Below, piece by piece: positions 41,775 through 51,031 of a stretch of 64,000 nt of DNA (position 1 is its first letter; each line of letters opens with the position of its first letter). Origin of the DNA: Cedecea colo (GTDB lineage Bacteria > Pseudomonadota > Gammaproteobacteria > Enterobacterales > Enterobacteriaceae); the NCBI RefSeq assembly GCF_011808225.1, contig NZ_SOYS01000009.1, positions 62,001-126,000 of the forward strand, given 5' to 3'. The position numbers and the translations under genes were made by a program. The notes under the pieces were generated by a model. It worked only from the letters and a program-made list of their open reading frames with translations, had not been told where the DNA came from and did no database searches.

Positions 41775-42065
41775 TCAACCGTAACCATTCCCCGTCTTCA
41801 TTGTATTCTCACCCCAGATACCCTTTGCGGCAGAACCACTCCCATACGGAGAGTTTTTTGATAGATAAGACTGACCACTACGATTACCGCTGTTGCCCCC
41901 GCCATTCGAATTGCCTGAACCACCGTTACTTGACGATCGTTTTCCACTTCCCTCTCTGTCCTGCCGCCCGCCAGATATCAATCGATATTGACCACTTAAA
42001 AATTCTTTTATTCGTATTCTTCTTGAACTTATTACAACTGGCATTACCAACCAGTTAAGATTCAT
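41775..42065 (-). CDS. Doubtful Gly/Ser/Asn-rich hypothetical protein
   Basis: 96 aa: a short hydrophobic start (MNLNWLVMPVVI), a basic segment, and a low-complexity middle of Ser, Asn and Gly (SSSNGGSGNSNGGGNSGN). The composition could be real, as in small secreted or phage proteins, or a chance frame. GGGATAG is a modest ribosome site. It lies upstream of the 92-aa gene in the same direction. Nothing else supports it. Confidence 0.3.
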   Translation of the reverse strand: MNLNWLVMPVVISSRRIRIKEFLSGQYRLISGGRQDREGSGKRSSSNGGSGNSNGGGNSGNRSGQSYLSKNSPYGSGSAAKGIWGENTMKTGNGYG

Positions 42066-42688
42066 ACTATCCCTATAGAAAAGATAAACAAGAATATTTT
42101 TTTGATCTTTGATGCCGCTCGATAAAAACCATTATATTAACTGAATGCGTTAAATAAACCACTAACGAAAGACATACCAGAAAGGGATAAAAGCATCGAA
42201 CATTTTACTGAATATGAGGGAGTTAAGGTGTTCCGCATAATTCTGTAAAAGAGTATCTGGTTGCGGAGAAATCATAATTCCAGAATAACCAACCACGGAA
42301 TAGGGAGCCCAATGAAGGCTCCTGCCGGTTGGTTTTAGTGAATCGTGAGAAGTTTTACGGCAGGTTCATCAGACAGAATATATAAGCTCTTCTGCAAGGC
42401 ATAGTTTTGAAGATCCAGTGAAAAGGAGAATGCTCTCTAATCAGATTTATAAAAAACGCGTTCAGCTACCGGAAACGGGCGGGAAGAAAAAATATATCCA
42501 TCTGAATCAACCCCTGATGAACTCAACGTTTTTTCTGCATAAACTTTCATCGTTAAATCGCCGGGTTTCGTCATTCCCGCCTCGCAGTATTTTGACTTAA
42601 GCGGCAGCACTAACCGGCACATCCTTATGTACCGATGTGCCATGCTGACTATGATTTGATTGGATACTGCAACAGAGAGGACGGCTCA
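42066..42688. other. AT-rich interval without supported gene
   Basis: 623 bases. It contains a hairpin AACCAACC...GGTTGGTTTTAG (about 42289-42338) that could act as a plus-strand terminator, and short overlapping frames on both strands (42418-42600 plus, 42437-42643 minus) with no convincing ribosome site. Confidence 0.5.
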
Positions 42689-43480
42689 ATGATCGTTTTA
42701 TGCAAGGCCTGCGGCACCTCCTATGAGATCGCCGGTTCCCATCCAGAACATTGCAAAATCTGCGAAGATGAGCGTCAGTATGTGCCCGCAACGGGGCAGA
42801 AATGGGTCAATCTGGACGCCCTTTGTGCGTCACACTCAAATAAGTGGAAACAGCACGAAACATCTCTCCTCAGCATCCAGACCGTGCCTGCTTTTGCAAT
42901 TAATCAGCGCGCTTTTATTTTGCGAACGCCGGAAGGCAATATTCTGTGGGACTGCATTGCTACTCTCGACGACGCCACGAAAACGCTAATTTCCTCCCAG
43001 GGCGGACTCAGGGCTATTGCCATATCGCATCCGCATTACTACACCACCATGCAGGACTGGGCGGCCGCATTTGACGCCCCGGTTTACCTTCATGCCAGCG
43101 ATCGCCAGTGGATCATGCGCGACAGCCCTCGGATTATTCTCTGGGAAGGTGACACCCTTAAGCTGACCACTGATGTCAGTGTAATACGCCTCGGTGGGCA
43201 CTTCGCCGGCGGCAGCGTTCTTCACTGGGCACAGGGCGAAGGGGCGCTGCTTTCAGGAGATATCGTTCAGGTTACCCCGGGCGCGGATGCCGTCTCCTTT
43301 ATGTGGAGCTATCCCAATATGCTGCCGCTGTCGGCAGTGACGGTCAGCGATATTATGCGCCGCCTGAGCGCCGTAAAATTTGCAAAACTCTACGGCGCGT
43401 TTGAAGGAAAGGATATTACAGAAAATGCCGATGATATCGTGCGTCGTTCAGGTGAAAAGTATATTGCCTGTCTCAGCTAA
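42689..43480 (+). CDS. Metallo-beta-lactamase-fold hydrolase with N-terminal zinc ribbon
   Basis: 263 aa. The first 35 residues hold two Cys pairs (CKACGTS and HCKICEDE), a rubredoxin-like zinc ribbon. Residues about 65-260 follow an MBL plan: GNILWDCIATLD strand, SHPHYYTTMQDW in the place of HxHxDH, GGHFAGGSVLHW with the third His and LLSGDIVQV with the bridging Asp. The HxHxDH motif is degenerate (His-Pro-His-Tyr-Tyr), so only some metal ligands remain. Substrate unknown. GAGAGGACGG supports this start over an ATG 54 bases upstream. Confidence 0.82.
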   Translation: MIVLCKACGTSYEIAGSHPEHCKICEDERQYVPATGQKWVNLDALCASHSNKWKQHETSLLSIQTVPAFAINQRAFILRTPEGNILWDCIATLDDATKTLISSQGGLRAIAISHPHYYTTMQDWAAAFDAPVYLHASDRQWIMRDSPRIILWEGDTLKLTTDVSVIRLGGHFAGGSVLHWAQGEGALLSGDIVQVTPGADAVSFMWSYPNMLPLSAVTVSDIMRRLSAVKFAKLYGAFEGKDITENADDIVRRSGEKYIACLS

Positions 43481-43772
43481 GGATTAATTATGCATGCTAA
43501 ATAACCCTGTATAACTTACCGCCCTGCCCTGGAACGCAGTATCCGCTTCTGGTATTCAACCGCTCGCACAAAGGATAGCGGGCAGCAATGCTCAAAAGCA
43601 GAGATCGGTATTTTCCAGTCAAGGCCAGGATTTTAGAGCCCATAGCACTCCAGGACGTCTACCAGGAACGAGACGATTCAGAGCCAGCAAGAATAAGTTT
43701 AACGTTTGCCTTGCTGCATCTGGCGTAGCGTATAGGTAACGCCTGTGGCCAGGGATCAGGCTAGCCAGTTTT

Positions 43773-43806
43773 AACGCCTCGCATGTCGTAAAAGACGCGA
43801 GGCGTT
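43773..43806. terminator. Bidirectional terminator, MBL gene / flavin monooxygenase
   Basis: AACGCCTCGC (43773-43782) pairs with GCGAGGCGTT (43797-43806) and is followed by TTTCG. It separates convergent genes. The rest of 43481-43819 shows no supported gene. Confidence 0.75.
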
Positions 43807-43819
43807 TTTCGTTTCAAGC

Positions 43820-44848
43820 TTACTCGTCGCGCCAGCCCATTGCTGGCGCAACATATTTCAGAATGGACTCGATAACATGCGCGTTGTAATCCACGCCCAG
43901 CTGATTCGGCACGGTCAGTAATAACGTATCCGCTTCGGCGATCGCTTCGTCCTGTTTCAGCTGTTCGACCAGCCTGTCAGGTTCTGCGGCGTAGCTGCGC
44001 CCGAAGATCGCGCGAGTTTTCTCATCGAGGAAACCGACTTTGTCGCTATCGTCACGGCTTGAACCGAAATACATCCTGTCGCGATCGTCCGTCAGGGCAA
44101 AAATGCTACGGCTGACCGAGACGCGTGGTGCGCGTGCATGCCCCGCTTCCGCCCAGGCCTCGCGATACGCACGGATCTGTTTTGCCTGCTGAATATGGAA
44201 AGGTTCGCCTGTTTCATCGTCTTTCAACGTGGAACTTTGCAGGTTCATTCCCAGTTTTGCGGCCCACACCGCTGTCGCATTCGAACCGGCGCCCCACCAG
44301 ATACGCTCGCGTAAACCTGCGGAATGAGGCTCAAGGCGCAACAGGCCCGGCGGATTAGGAAACATCGGTTGTGGATTGGGGTTAGCAAAGCCTTCTCCAC
44401 GTAGCGCGTCCAGCAGCACTTCGGTATGGCGGCGCGCCATATCAGACTCGTTTTCCCCTTCCTGAGGGACGTAACCAAAATAGCGCCAGCCATCAATCAC
44501 CTGTTCCGGGGAGCCGCGGCTGATACCAAGCTGCAAACGGCCTCCGGAGATCAAATCCGCCGCACCCGCATCCTCCGCCATATACATCGGGTTTTCATAG
44601 CGCATATCGATAACGCCAGTACCGATTTCAATACGCCTGTTTTTCGCGCCTATCGCTGCCAGCAGGGGGAACGGTGAGCTGAGCTGGCGGGCAAAGTGAT
44701 GCACCCTGAAATATGCTCCGTCCGCGCCCAGCTCTTCGGCGGCAACAGCCAGATCGATGGATTGCAGCAGCGCATCAGCGGCCGAACGGGTTCCAGACTG
44801 CGGCGACGGCGTCCAGTGACCAAATGACAAAAATCCGATCTTTTTCAT
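43820..44848 (-). CDS. Luciferase-like FMN-dependent monooxygenase
   Basis: 342 aa, LLM class flavin-dependent oxidoreductase (bacterial luciferase superfamily). Conserved stretches: LAVAAEELGADGAYFRVHHF, RIEIGTGVIDMRYENPMYMA, DLISGGRLQLGISRGSPEQV, RIWWGAGSNATAVWAAKLGM. These enzymes oxidise organic substrates with FMNH2 supplied by a separate reductase; the substrate here cannot be told. Convergent with the MBL gene; codon use resembles core genes. The 393-base gap upstream (44849-45241) shows no gene. Confidence 0.88.
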   Translation of the reverse strand: MKKIGFLSFGHWTPSPQSGTRSAADALLQSIDLAVAAEELGADGAYFRVHHFARQLSSPFPLLAAIGAKNRRIEIGTGVIDMRYENPMYMAEDAGAADLISGGRLQLGISRGSPEQVIDGWRYFGYVPQEGENESDMARRHTEVLLDALRGEGFANPNPQPMFPNPPGLLRLEPHSAGLRERIWWGAGSNATAVWAAKLGMNLQSSTLKDDETGEPFHIQQAKQIRAYREAWAEAGHARAPRVSVSRSIFALTDDRDRMYFGSSRDDSDKVGFLDEKTRAIFGRSYAAEPDRLVEQLKQDEAIAEADTLLLTVPNQLGVDYNAHVIESILKYVAPAMGWRDE

Positions 44849-45241
44849 GACGAGTTTATCCTGGTTCCAGGGAAACGATCGGCAGGCGAAGCATAGTTCA
44901 TGATGAGCAAGCCCGTTCCTGCCTTGAGTGGCACCTACTTTACGCGCTTCCAGATGAGAATAAATGTCGTTTGTTTAACAGAATACATCAAATAAATTGA
45001 CTGAAGTCAGCGAGAAGCGGATACCGCAGCTTTATTCGACGGCAGGATAACCAACCGAGCAGAAGCGTTGTCCGGATTATCCGTGGCGATTCAGAGGTAT
45101 TAACCAGCAGGGAATAGCCACCGCTTCACTATATCATTTTGGGATACGTGGACGGCCGAGCGAAAGATTAGAACGGAGGATAATTTTTATGTATTCTTTA
45201 ACAAAATAAAGCAGTTACCTTGACGTTACCTACGGCCGCCC

Positions 45242-46540
45242 ATGCTTATCCAGTTCTTTACGCCATATATCACGCTTTGCTTCCTGGCCTCCTGGGGTTT
45301 GGCACAAAATCTCGAAGGCCTGGGGATGTTCAAATACGTTAATACACGGCCAGTGCAGGTCGATGACTTCATCTTCTATCCCATGGTTTTAAACCCGACC
45401 ACGGGTGTCGCCGCCCTCGCCTTTGTCCTCACCTGCATCCTCATTGTTGTATTTATGCTGAACATTCGCGCCTCCTTCTACCTGAACAAATGGGTCGGCG
45501 GCACCAGTTTGATCTTATGGTTACTTCCCGGTCTGCTGAGCATGACGGGTTACCTGCCGGATATCCAGGGCATGGGGCCAGATGTGTTCCGCTTCAATGA
45601 AGGCTTTCCCGGAAGCATGGAATCGGCTGCGGCCAATTTGCTGATATGTCTGGTGAGCGGCTGGTCCATCATCATGCTGCTCGGTTCTCTCTGGCAGAAA
45701 AATACGTTCAAGAACGTCTATGACCACATTTGGTACACCCTGGGATTGATAGCCGCCCTGTATTTTGTCGTGGACGCAGGGCTTCCCTCCTACAAGACAG
45801 ACTTAGCAGAAGCTGACGACCGTATGGTCCGAACCCTGCAACTGTTTAGTACAGCAGAGGAACGACTTGAGATCTTATGCGCTCAGCCAAAGGTTAAGGC
45901 GCTATCTCCTGCTTTGTGCGCGCTGGCTCCTGAGCTGAAGTGGAGCATTTTCAACCACCTGGACCTGAAGGGAAATTTGCGCGCCAGGATTGAGCCGCCC
46001 AGTTGGACGATTAAGCTTGCTCAGGATCCGATGCTGGCGCGTCAGATTAATGCGCTCAACAACTGGGCCTGTATCCTGGGCCAGCAATTAGCACAATGTC
46101 AAAAAATTCCCTCTGACACGGCGTTGTCAATCCAGGGTATTGATACGCCAATGGCTTTTCCAACGCCAAACTATGCGCAGCAAATTAATTATCTATTTGC
46201 ATCAATGGAAAAAACAGATCTTCACATCCAGGATATTGAGCGAGGGCATAATCTTCGTTATTTCGTTTTCCTCTTCCTGGCGTTTCTTGCCGGAGGAAAA
46301 TTGGCTAATGCTTCAAGGACAATGGTTAAAATTGATTCTGTCCGCCCGCCATCGTGGACGCTTATTTTCATTAAGTATGCCAGCAGGAAAACCATTGTCT
46401 GGTTTAAAAGTCTGGCAATATTCATTGCCGATAAATCTCGCTACCTCGCCAAACAGGCTATCACGCTATTCGCTCTCTATCAGAAAACCAGAGCGGCCAG
46501 CCGTGAACAACGGAAAAAATCGGAACCCGGACAAGAATAG
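45242..46540 (+). CDS. Hypothetical polytopic membrane protein
   Basis: 432 aa with five N-terminal helices (about 1-20, 58-78, 85-106, 135-158, 165-185), a soluble region of about 190-345 with two Cys pairs (ILCAQPKVKALSPALCAL; CILGQQLAQCQKI), and a sixth helix NLRYFVFLFLAFLAGG, then a basic C-terminal tail with a coil-like KTRAASREQRKK. No family recognised. The soluble loop is flanked by helices and may be periplasmic, where the Cys pairs would form disulphides. No clear ribosome site precedes the ATG. Confidence 0.65.
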   Translation: MLIQFFTPYITLCFLASWGLAQNLEGLGMFKYVNTRPVQVDDFIFYPMVLNPTTGVAALAFVLTCILIVVFMLNIRASFYLNKWVGGTSLILWLLPGLLSMTGYLPDIQGMGPDVFRFNEGFPGSMESAAANLLICLVSGWSIIMLLGSLWQKNTFKNVYDHIWYTLGLIAALYFVVDAGLPSYKTDLAEADDRMVRTLQLFSTAEERLEILCAQPKVKALSPALCALAPELKWSIFNHLDLKGNLRARIEPPSWTIKLAQDPMLARQINALNNWACILGQQLAQCQKIPSDTALSIQGIDTPMAFPTPNYAQQINYLFASMEKTDLHIQDIERGHNLRYFVFLFLAFLAGGKLANASRTMVKIDSVRPPSWTLIFIKYASRKTIVWFKSLAIFIADKSRYLAKQAITLFALYQKTRAASREQRKKSEPGQE

Positions 46541-46955
46541 ATCTTATTCTGGCGGAGTAAGGCGCGTGATGTTGCCCCTTACTATTCACCACGTTACGAA
46601 TCAGTACAGCTGGCGTTTACGCCGTTATTGCAGGTGTGCGTCTGGCAGAAAAGATGGACAAGGATATGATTGCTGTAAGAATCGGACCAGATATTTATTG
46701 ATCTCCGCTTCAGGCACAAACCCGTGTAGCTTGTGCTGTGTTGATAACCCGGCACCGATTTTAATTAGAGATCGGTGATCCAGAAATTCAAAAACTCGTA
46801 GCACTAAAACCGTTATGTTTATACCGGCAATATATAACCGCGAATAACCCGACGTCGTCATCTGCATGACAGATTGCCATCAGCCGGACAGCCGGATTCG
46901 TCAGTCGGCTGAAAATCCGGTATTATCCGCTGCCACTCTCCGTCCGGGCAGCCTG

Positions 46956-47654
46956 ATGTCTACGATTATCGATACCTTTATTGCCCCGCCATGTTATGAC
47001 AGGATAGAAACGCTCTATCAGGACGATCATCTGGTGCTTATTAATAAACCCGCCGGGCTGCTCAGCCTCTCAGGGAAAAATCCGCAAAATCTCGATTCGG
47101 TGCATCATCGACTGGTACAGATATTTCCCGGCTGCACCCTGGTCCACCGTCTTGATTTCGGCACTTCCGGGCTGATGGTGATCGCCCGCAATAAGGCTAT
47201 CAATGCCGCCCTCTGCCAGCAGTTCAGCCAGCGCACGGTGACCAAAGTGTACAGCGCGCTGCTCTGCGGACATCTGGATGACAACGAAGGGGTGATAGAC
47301 GCAGCGATTGCCAAAGACCCGGCGCTGTTCCCGCTGATGTCGATTTGTTCAATCCACGGCAAGCCCGCTCGCTCCCGCTATCGGGTCGTTGAGCGTTTTT
47401 ATCATGAGCTGGAAGGCGGGACGTTGCTGCCATTGACGCGAGTGCAGCTCAACCCGGAAACCGGGCGCACCCATCAACTCCGTATCCACTGCCAGCAACT
47501 GGGCCACCCTATTTTGGGCTGTGATCTGTATGGCGGTCGCCTGCTGCCTGGCTGCGAACGGACTCCGCGGCTGATGCTGCACGCCAGCGAGCTGCATTTT
47601 GTTCACCCTGTCAGCGAAGAATGGATCAACGCCCGTAATGCCAGCCCGTTCTGA
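46956..47654 (+). CDS. RluA-family pseudouridine synthase
   Basis: 232 aa from 46956 (262 from an upstream ATG at 46866). The catalytic motif is VHRLDFGTSGLMV with the nucleophilic Asp; other motifs are LVLINKPAGLLS and LNPETGRTHQLRIHCQQLG. No S4 domain is present, so it is the short RluA/TruC-like type. RNA target unknown. Homology begins only after residue 31 of the longer frame, which favours the shorter one. The preceding interval, 46541-46865, shows only frame fragments. Confidence 0.86.
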   Translation: MSTIIDTFIAPPCYDRIETLYQDDHLVLINKPAGLLSLSGKNPQNLDSVHHRLVQIFPGCTLVHRLDFGTSGLMVIARNKAINAALCQQFSQRTVTKVYSALLCGHLDDNEGVIDAAIAKDPALFPLMSICSIHGKPARSRYRVVERFYHELEGGTLLPLTRVQLNPETGRTHQLRIHCQQLGHPILGCDLYGGRLLPGCERTPRLMLHASELHFVHPVSEEWINARNASPF

Positions 47655-47769
47655 AAGCGAAAGTATCGACGACCACGCTGTTCCCCCCGTATTACCCAGG
47701 CTTGTGTAAAAGCTACGGCGGCAGAACCTGTCTATAATCTGTACTACAGTTCGGGCAGGAGAAGAGCAT

Positions 47770-48633
47770 ATGTTTGAGGGATTTATGCATACAGAAATAA
47801 CGCTTTCTGAAGCAGTGCTGAATGTGCGTTATGGCGGTAACGGCCCACCGGTTATGCTATTACATGGCCATCCTCGTACCCATGCGACCTGGTCAAAGGT
47901 GGCCCCCGAGCTTGCTAAATCATTTACTGTCGTTTGCCCTGACCTACGCGGTTTTGGCCGCTCATCTAAACCTGCCGACCTGCCTGAGCATGCAGGTTCT
48001 TCTAAACGAGCTAAGGCAAGAGATTGTATTGAGCTAATGCATCAACTTGGCTTTGACCAGTTTGCGCTTGTCGGACACGACAGAGGAAGTTACACGGCCT
48101 ACAGGGCTGCCCTTGATTATCCTGACCGAATCACACGCCTTGCCGTACTGGATTCTATTCCAATACTTGAAGCGCTCAACCGCTGTAATGAGAAGTTTGC
48201 CCGTCAGTGGTATCACTGGTTTTTCTTTGCTCAAGCGGAAAAGCCGGAGCGGGCAATTTTGGCTGACCCGGATAAATGGTATGGAGGCCAGCCGGAAACA
48301 ATGGGAGACGAGGAATACCTGGAATTCAGGCGAGCTATACACGATCCGGCAACGGTACATGGAATGATTGAAGACTATCGCGCTGGTTTGACTATAGATA
48401 AACAGCACGAGCTTCAGGACCGTCAGCTCGGACGAATAATTGAATGCCCTACTCTGTGCTTATGGTCAAAGTATGATGACTTAGAAGATATATACGGTGA
48501 CATATTGGGTATCTGGAAAAGCTGGGCACCGGCTGTTCGAGGCAAACCAATCAACAGCGGTCATCATATGGCTGAAGAAGCGCCCGAAGAAGTTACAGCC
48601 GAACTCCGGCATTTTCTATTACAGCGTAGCTAG
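47770..48633 (+). CDS. Haloacetate-dehalogenase-like alpha/beta hydrolase
   Basis: 287 aa. The elbow GHDRGSYTAYRAALDYPDR has Asp as nucleophile, as in haloalkane/haloacetate dehalogenases and epoxide hydrolases, with the paired Args (DR...R) that bind the carboxylate in fluoroacetate dehalogenase. HGHP at the oxyanion site, YHWFFFAQ (halide-pocket His-Trp) and SGHHMAEEAPEE (catalytic His) match that family. So haloacid hydrolysis is a fair prediction, though related enzymes act on esters or epoxides. GGAGAAGAGC precedes the ATG. Confidence 0.85.
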   Translation: MFEGFMHTEITLSEAVLNVRYGGNGPPVMLLHGHPRTHATWSKVAPELAKSFTVVCPDLRGFGRSSKPADLPEHAGSSKRAKARDCIELMHQLGFDQFALVGHDRGSYTAYRAALDYPDRITRLAVLDSIPILEALNRCNEKFARQWYHWFFFAQAEKPERAILADPDKWYGGQPETMGDEEYLEFRRAIHDPATVHGMIEDYRAGLTIDKQHELQDRQLGRIIECPTLCLWSKYDDLEDIYGDILGIWKSWAPAVRGKPINSGHHMAEEAPEEVTAELRHFLLQRS

Positions 48634-48674
48634 TACCGGGATAAGCGGCTGATAACTTCCGGCATTGCCCTGCG

Positions 48675-48788
48675 CTAAAATTTCAAAAGCCTGCTATTTA
48701 CAACCGTTTTTAAACTGAACACAGACATCGTGCTTTTTATCTGCCAGTCCAGACCAATATGAGCAGCAAACCGATCTATAACAGTCAT
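48675..48788 (-). CDS. Possible 37-aa peptide with strong ribosome site
   Basis: ATG at 48788 is preceded by AAAAAGGAGTTGGTG, an ideal Shine-Dalgarno. The product reads MTVIDRFAAHIGLDWQIKS and runs on to NSRLLKF. The frame is open upstream to 48923, so it may instead be the tail of an older gene. Family unknown. Confidence 0.3.
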   Translation of the reverse strand: MTVIDRFAAHIGLDWQIKSTMSVFSLKTVVNSRLLKF

Positions 48789-48980
48789 CACCAACTCCTT
48801 TTTATCGGGGACTGGTATGCATTCCACGTTCTTCGAAAGAAATATAGTCAGCAGTTTATCTGCATGCCCTGAGTAATCGTTAGCGAACGTGGAGCACTTA
48901 CTGGTTCGAAAGCAAAGCGGCAATCATCAAGTTACATGATTCTGGCACAATATTCGTAACCAGTAAGCGCATACCCTGAA

Positions 48981-49238
48981 TCACTTAGAAGTGTAACTCT
49001 CAGGGTTCGAATGACTATATCTGGCACTTAACGGCCAGGCTAAAAGGCCGCCTGCTCGGCTATGAGCGAGGAGCAGATATAACGGCATATCAGTTAAGGC
49101 GGCTATGCCGCTCACAGAGTCAGTTGCTCGCGTTCGTGAGCAGGATGCCTCCAATTCGACCTTCGCCTTGAACTCCGCGCTGTGCAATTTCCGCTTCTTT
49201 GCTTTCGTCATTTCCTGCCGTCCTCCGTTGAGGACCAT
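48981..49238 (-). mobile_element. IS3-family OrfA remnant
   Basis: The frame reads MTKAKKRKLHSAEFKAKVEL near its start, the N-terminus of an IS3-type OrfA (KRKxSxEFKAKVALEA). The homology is lost after about 20 residues; it then runs into unrelated frame containing one of the short dispersed repeats (49059-49077). Ends of the IS are not visible. Confidence 0.7.
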
Positions 49239-49363
49239 AACTTAAACTGCTGTCTCAAATCGTTGAGCCACTATACTGACCATTGCAGTTGTAATTTTCA
49301 TACGAAGCTGCGCACGATTAATTACCTAACACCAACCTTACCCATGCCCCGCAGGAGAACAAA

Positions 49364-49945
49364 ATGCAAAAGAGTAAAACCCTGAAAACGCTGCTAGCCG
49401 TATCAGCAGTAGCAGCTATGTTCAGCACTGTCGGCGTGCAAGCCCAGACGTCGACGAGCGCCGCGCAGAATGGCGCCGCAGGCCAGACCGCATCGAGCGC
49501 CAGTCTCAGTTCCGGTGACGAAAAAGCGTTGAAGGACATGGCGCAGGCCGATATCAATGAAGTCGCCGCCGCCAAAATCGCGCTGAGCAAGGCCCAAAGC
49601 AGCGAGGTCAAAGCATTCGCTCAGCAGATGGTCAAAGATCACGGCGATGCCTTGAGCAAAGTACAGACGGTCGCTCAGCAAAAGGGCGTGGCACTGCCGA
49701 CTGAGCCGGATGCCAAGCATAAGGCCATGGCCGACAAGCTGGAAAAGCAGAGCGGCGACGCATTTGACAAGATGTATATGGAAAACGCCGGCACCAAGGA
49801 CCACAAGATGGTGCTGTCGACGCTGCAAAGTGACTCCAGGAAGATCAAGGATCCGGATGTGAAGGCCCTGGCCGACGCACACACGCCGGTCGTTGAGCGG
49901 CACCTCAAGTCCGCCGAGCAGATGTCGATGCCAGCAGGCAAGTAA
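49364..49945 (+). CDS. DUF4142 secreted protein of foreign composition
   Basis: 193 aa. Signal peptide (MQKSKTLKTLLAVSAVAAMF...GVQAQ), a Ser/Ala/Gln-rich linker, then a DUF4142 helical domain: DMAQADINEVAAAKIALSKA, VKAFAQQMVKDHGDALSKVQ, KDHKMVLSTLQSDSRKIKDP, HTPVVERHLKSAEQM. DUF4142 is a ferritin-like helical bundle of unknown function, common in soil Betaproteobacteria. The gene is markedly more GC-rich and uses different codons (CTG/AAG/GGC heavy) than its flanks. AGGAGAACAAA precedes the ATG. Confidence 0.82.
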   Translation: MQKSKTLKTLLAVSAVAAMFSTVGVQAQTSTSAAQNGAAGQTASSASLSSGDEKALKDMAQADINEVAAAKIALSKAQSSEVKAFAQQMVKDHGDALSKVQTVAQQKGVALPTEPDAKHKAMADKLEKQSGDAFDKMYMENAGTKDHKMVLSTLQSDSRKIKDPDVKALADAHTPVVERHLKSAEQMSMPAGK

Positions 49946-49969
49946 ATAGGTTGTTCGATGGGCACACGA

Positions 49970-50150
49970 TCCTGCGACATGGACTACCCTGGTTCAAATT
50001 GTTGCAGAAAGTCACGGCGGGTGTGTGATTGTTGGCCGTGCTGAAGAACGGAGGACGACCTTTACTGTAAGTGTGCCGATCGATGCTCACCCATGTGCAG
50101 TTGCAAGCCGACGCTCACTCTACGTGTTGACGACCAGAATTGACCCGAAG
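49970..50150 (+). pseudogene. Sensor histidine kinase C-terminal remnant
   Basis: One frame gives GLPWFKLLQKV; shifting frame gives ESHGGCVIVGRAEERRTTFT then VSVPID. Together they follow the end of a HATPase domain (GLGLxIVxxIVxxHGGxIxVxSxxGxGTTFTVxLP). At least one frameshift and loss of the entire upstream kinase make it dead. It directly follows the DUF4142 gene and has similar composition, so both probably arrived together. Confidence 0.65.
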
Positions 50151-50186
50151 CAGCCATTCGATAGACTGCATGGACAAACATTGCGA

Positions 50187-50254
50187 AGGACCGCTCCTGG
50201 CACAGAGCGGGCTGGCCCAGGAGATGTCAGTTCAGCTATGAGCGAGGAGCGGAC
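50187..50254. repeat. Inverted pair of a dispersed 20-bp motif
   Basis: AGGACCGCTCCTGGCACAGA (50187-50206) and GCTATGAGCGAGGAGCGGAC (50235-50254) are members of one family in opposite orientation (reverse complement of the first is near GCTCTGTGCCAGGAGCGGTC). Other copies: 49059-49077, 51412-51433, 59034-59052. Confidence 0.75.
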
Positions 50255-50369
50255 TTAAAATTGCGCTCACCTTTTCGATTATGCCATCTTAGGGAACTCT
50301 AAATAGCCGAAAGTCTTTGGCAGCGTCTGTAATAATAAATCTAAGTGATAATTAATATAAGGAGTAATT

Positions 50370-50774
50370 ATGCCTGGAATAACCCTCACATTGTCCGGCA
50401 GTAAGAATGAAAATTTAACAAAAAAGTGCGTACTTTTAGCCACGCAAATCACATGCGATGTATTAAAGAAAAATAGCTTCGAAACGATGGTCATAGTGAG
50501 GCATGTAGATGATGATGACTGGTTTATTGATGGCAAAAGTTTGCATGAATGGGGGAAAAATTCGTTCAGGCTTGAAGTTACAGTCGTAGATGAAACCTGT
50601 AGCAAAGATCAGAAAGCGGCGTACCAAAAAGCAATTTACAACGCTATGGAACAAGCCATTGGTAACTTACATCCTCAGTCGAACGTGCACGTTATTGATT
50701 GCAAAGCTGCCTCCTATGGATACACAGGAATAACGCAAGAATATAGATATCAGCATAAAGACGAGTTTTACTAA
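50370..50774 (+). CDS. Tautomerase-superfamily protein
   Basis: 134 aa beginning MPGITLTLSG, with Pro2 as the catalytic base of the 4-oxalocrotonate tautomerase/MIF superfamily after Met removal. The length is nearly twice that of 4-OT, fitting the fused beta-alpha-beta arrangement of longer members. Middle part: VIVRHVDDDDWFIDGKSL and RLEVTVVDETCSKDQK. Substrate unknown. AAGGAGTAATT gives a good ribosome site. AT-rich. Confidence 0.75.
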   Translation: MPGITLTLSGSKNENLTKKCVLLATQITCDVLKKNSFETMVIVRHVDDDDWFIDGKSLHEWGKNSFRLEVTVVDETCSKDQKAAYQKAIYNAMEQAIGNLHPQSNVHVIDCKAASYGYTGITQEYRYQHKDEFY

Positions 50775-50857
50775 AAATAAGTCTGGCTGCTATAGCGTTA
50801 ATGTGGGGTGTTATAGCTGTGAGTTTAAAGCGCCAATGCCCTCCTCGTTTAAAGGTT

Positions 50858-50895
50858 GCGTTGCATCGCCCCGTTGAACTCACAGCAAGAAGCGG
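50858..50895 (+). repeat. Dispersed ~38-bp repeat, copy 1
   Basis: GCGTTGCATCGCCCCGTTGA followed by ACTCACAGCAAGAAGCGG; 33 of 38 positions match the copy at 54925-54961, and similarity extends some 15 bases upstream (CGTTTAAAGGTT / GCTTTAAAGATA). Confidence 0.75.
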
Positions 50896-51031
50896 AATTA
50901 CAGGCCGGAGTGAAAACAGTCCTGATACAATAAAAATATTTCGAACTGCGAGGGCACGTTCTTCAGAAAACATACAATAAGATGCCTTCCGGTGGTATGG
51001 TTATATTTTGCCACCAAAAGAGGAAAAGTTA

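Noticed and set aside
46541..46865. Frame fragment GVYAVIAGVRLAEKMDKDMI
   Set aside because: Looks protein-like but has no start, ribosome site or recognisable family; too short to call.
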